Assembly (NCBI RefSeq): GCF_000497205.1
Contig: NZ_AYJW01000002.1
Location: forward strand, 1 to 64,000
Reading direction: 5' to 3'
Length of the DNA: 64,000 bases
Source of the DNA: Saccharopolyspora rectivirgula DSM 43747
GTDB taxonomy: Bacteria; Actinomycetota; Actinomycetes; Mycobacteriales; Pseudonocardiaceae
Position 1 is the stretch's first letter. Each line of letters opens with the position of its first letter. Below the pieces are notes generated by a model, which worked only from the letters and a program-made list of their open reading frames with translations, was not told the origin of the DNA and searched no databases. Positions 63,296-64,000 of this stretch are shown here, piece by piece. Made by a program: the position numbers and the translations under genes.

Positions 63296-64000
<705 letters not shown>

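Overview
The window is high-GC actinobacterial DNA. Its gene order, its meso-diaminopimelate-type MurE, the pspA/pspM/clgR block and two ESX (type VII secretion) accessory cassettes point to the Pseudonocardiales or relatives (Saccharopolyspora/Amycolatopsis-like). The taxon is inferred from gene content, not from a marker gene. Most of the window is conserved chromosomal core, in blocks that resemble the mycobacterial dcw region and the pspM-clgR-pgsA / argA-ftsK / RNase J-dapA-thyX-dapB region.

Layout. 1-27.1 kb is the division and cell wall (dcw) cluster, read leftward: mraZ, rsmH, ftsL, ftsI, then a 587-bp gap, murE, murF, mraY, murD, ftsW, murG, murC, ftsQ; then an inserted block (an ESX accessory cassette, an exported M15 peptidase, a membrane protein and an SDR); then ftsZ, pgeF, yggS, sepF, yggT and wag31/divIVA, ending in an ABC-F remnant. 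27.1-32.2 kb holds a divergent moxR - DUF58 - transglutaminase operon, separated from mraZ by a regulatory region with two GTGGG-repeat arrays in opposite orientations. 32.2-36.7 kb carries a DUF3040 protein, a methyltransferase, a ParA-like ATPase, an endonuclease VIII-like glycosylase and a uracil permease. 36.8-41.9 kb is the envelope-stress and lipid block (pspM, pspA, clgR, pncC, pgsA, rimO). 42-46.7 kb has argA, a secreted phospholipase A2, ftsK and an acyltransferase. 46.7-49 kb has a GlxA-type regulator and a Beta-family protein. 49-54.2 kb is the second ESX accessory cassette, partly of lower GC. 54.3-64 kb has RNase J, dapA, a TIGR03085 protein, thyX, a ribbon-helix-helix plus DUF4097 pair, a frameshifted YcaQ/AlkX-like gene, a GNAT, two membrane proteins and the 3' part of dapB.

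How it fits together. Many dcw genes overlap by 1-4 bases (GTGA, TTGA, ATGA junctions), which implies translational coupling. At least nine genes have a TANNNT box 6-7 bases before the start codon and most of them lack a convincing Shine-Dalgarno, the signature of leaderless mRNAs; this suggests that murE opens a second transcription unit inside dcw. The two ESX cassettes share the order small helical protein - DUF3558 lipoprotein - PPE-like protein with Gly/Ala/Pro-rich tail - EspG chaperone, and their PPE-like proteins end in nearly the same C-terminal motif. The most interesting leads are the paired MraZ-type operators, the duplicated ESX cassettes and a G6-run frameshift in the glycosylase gene.
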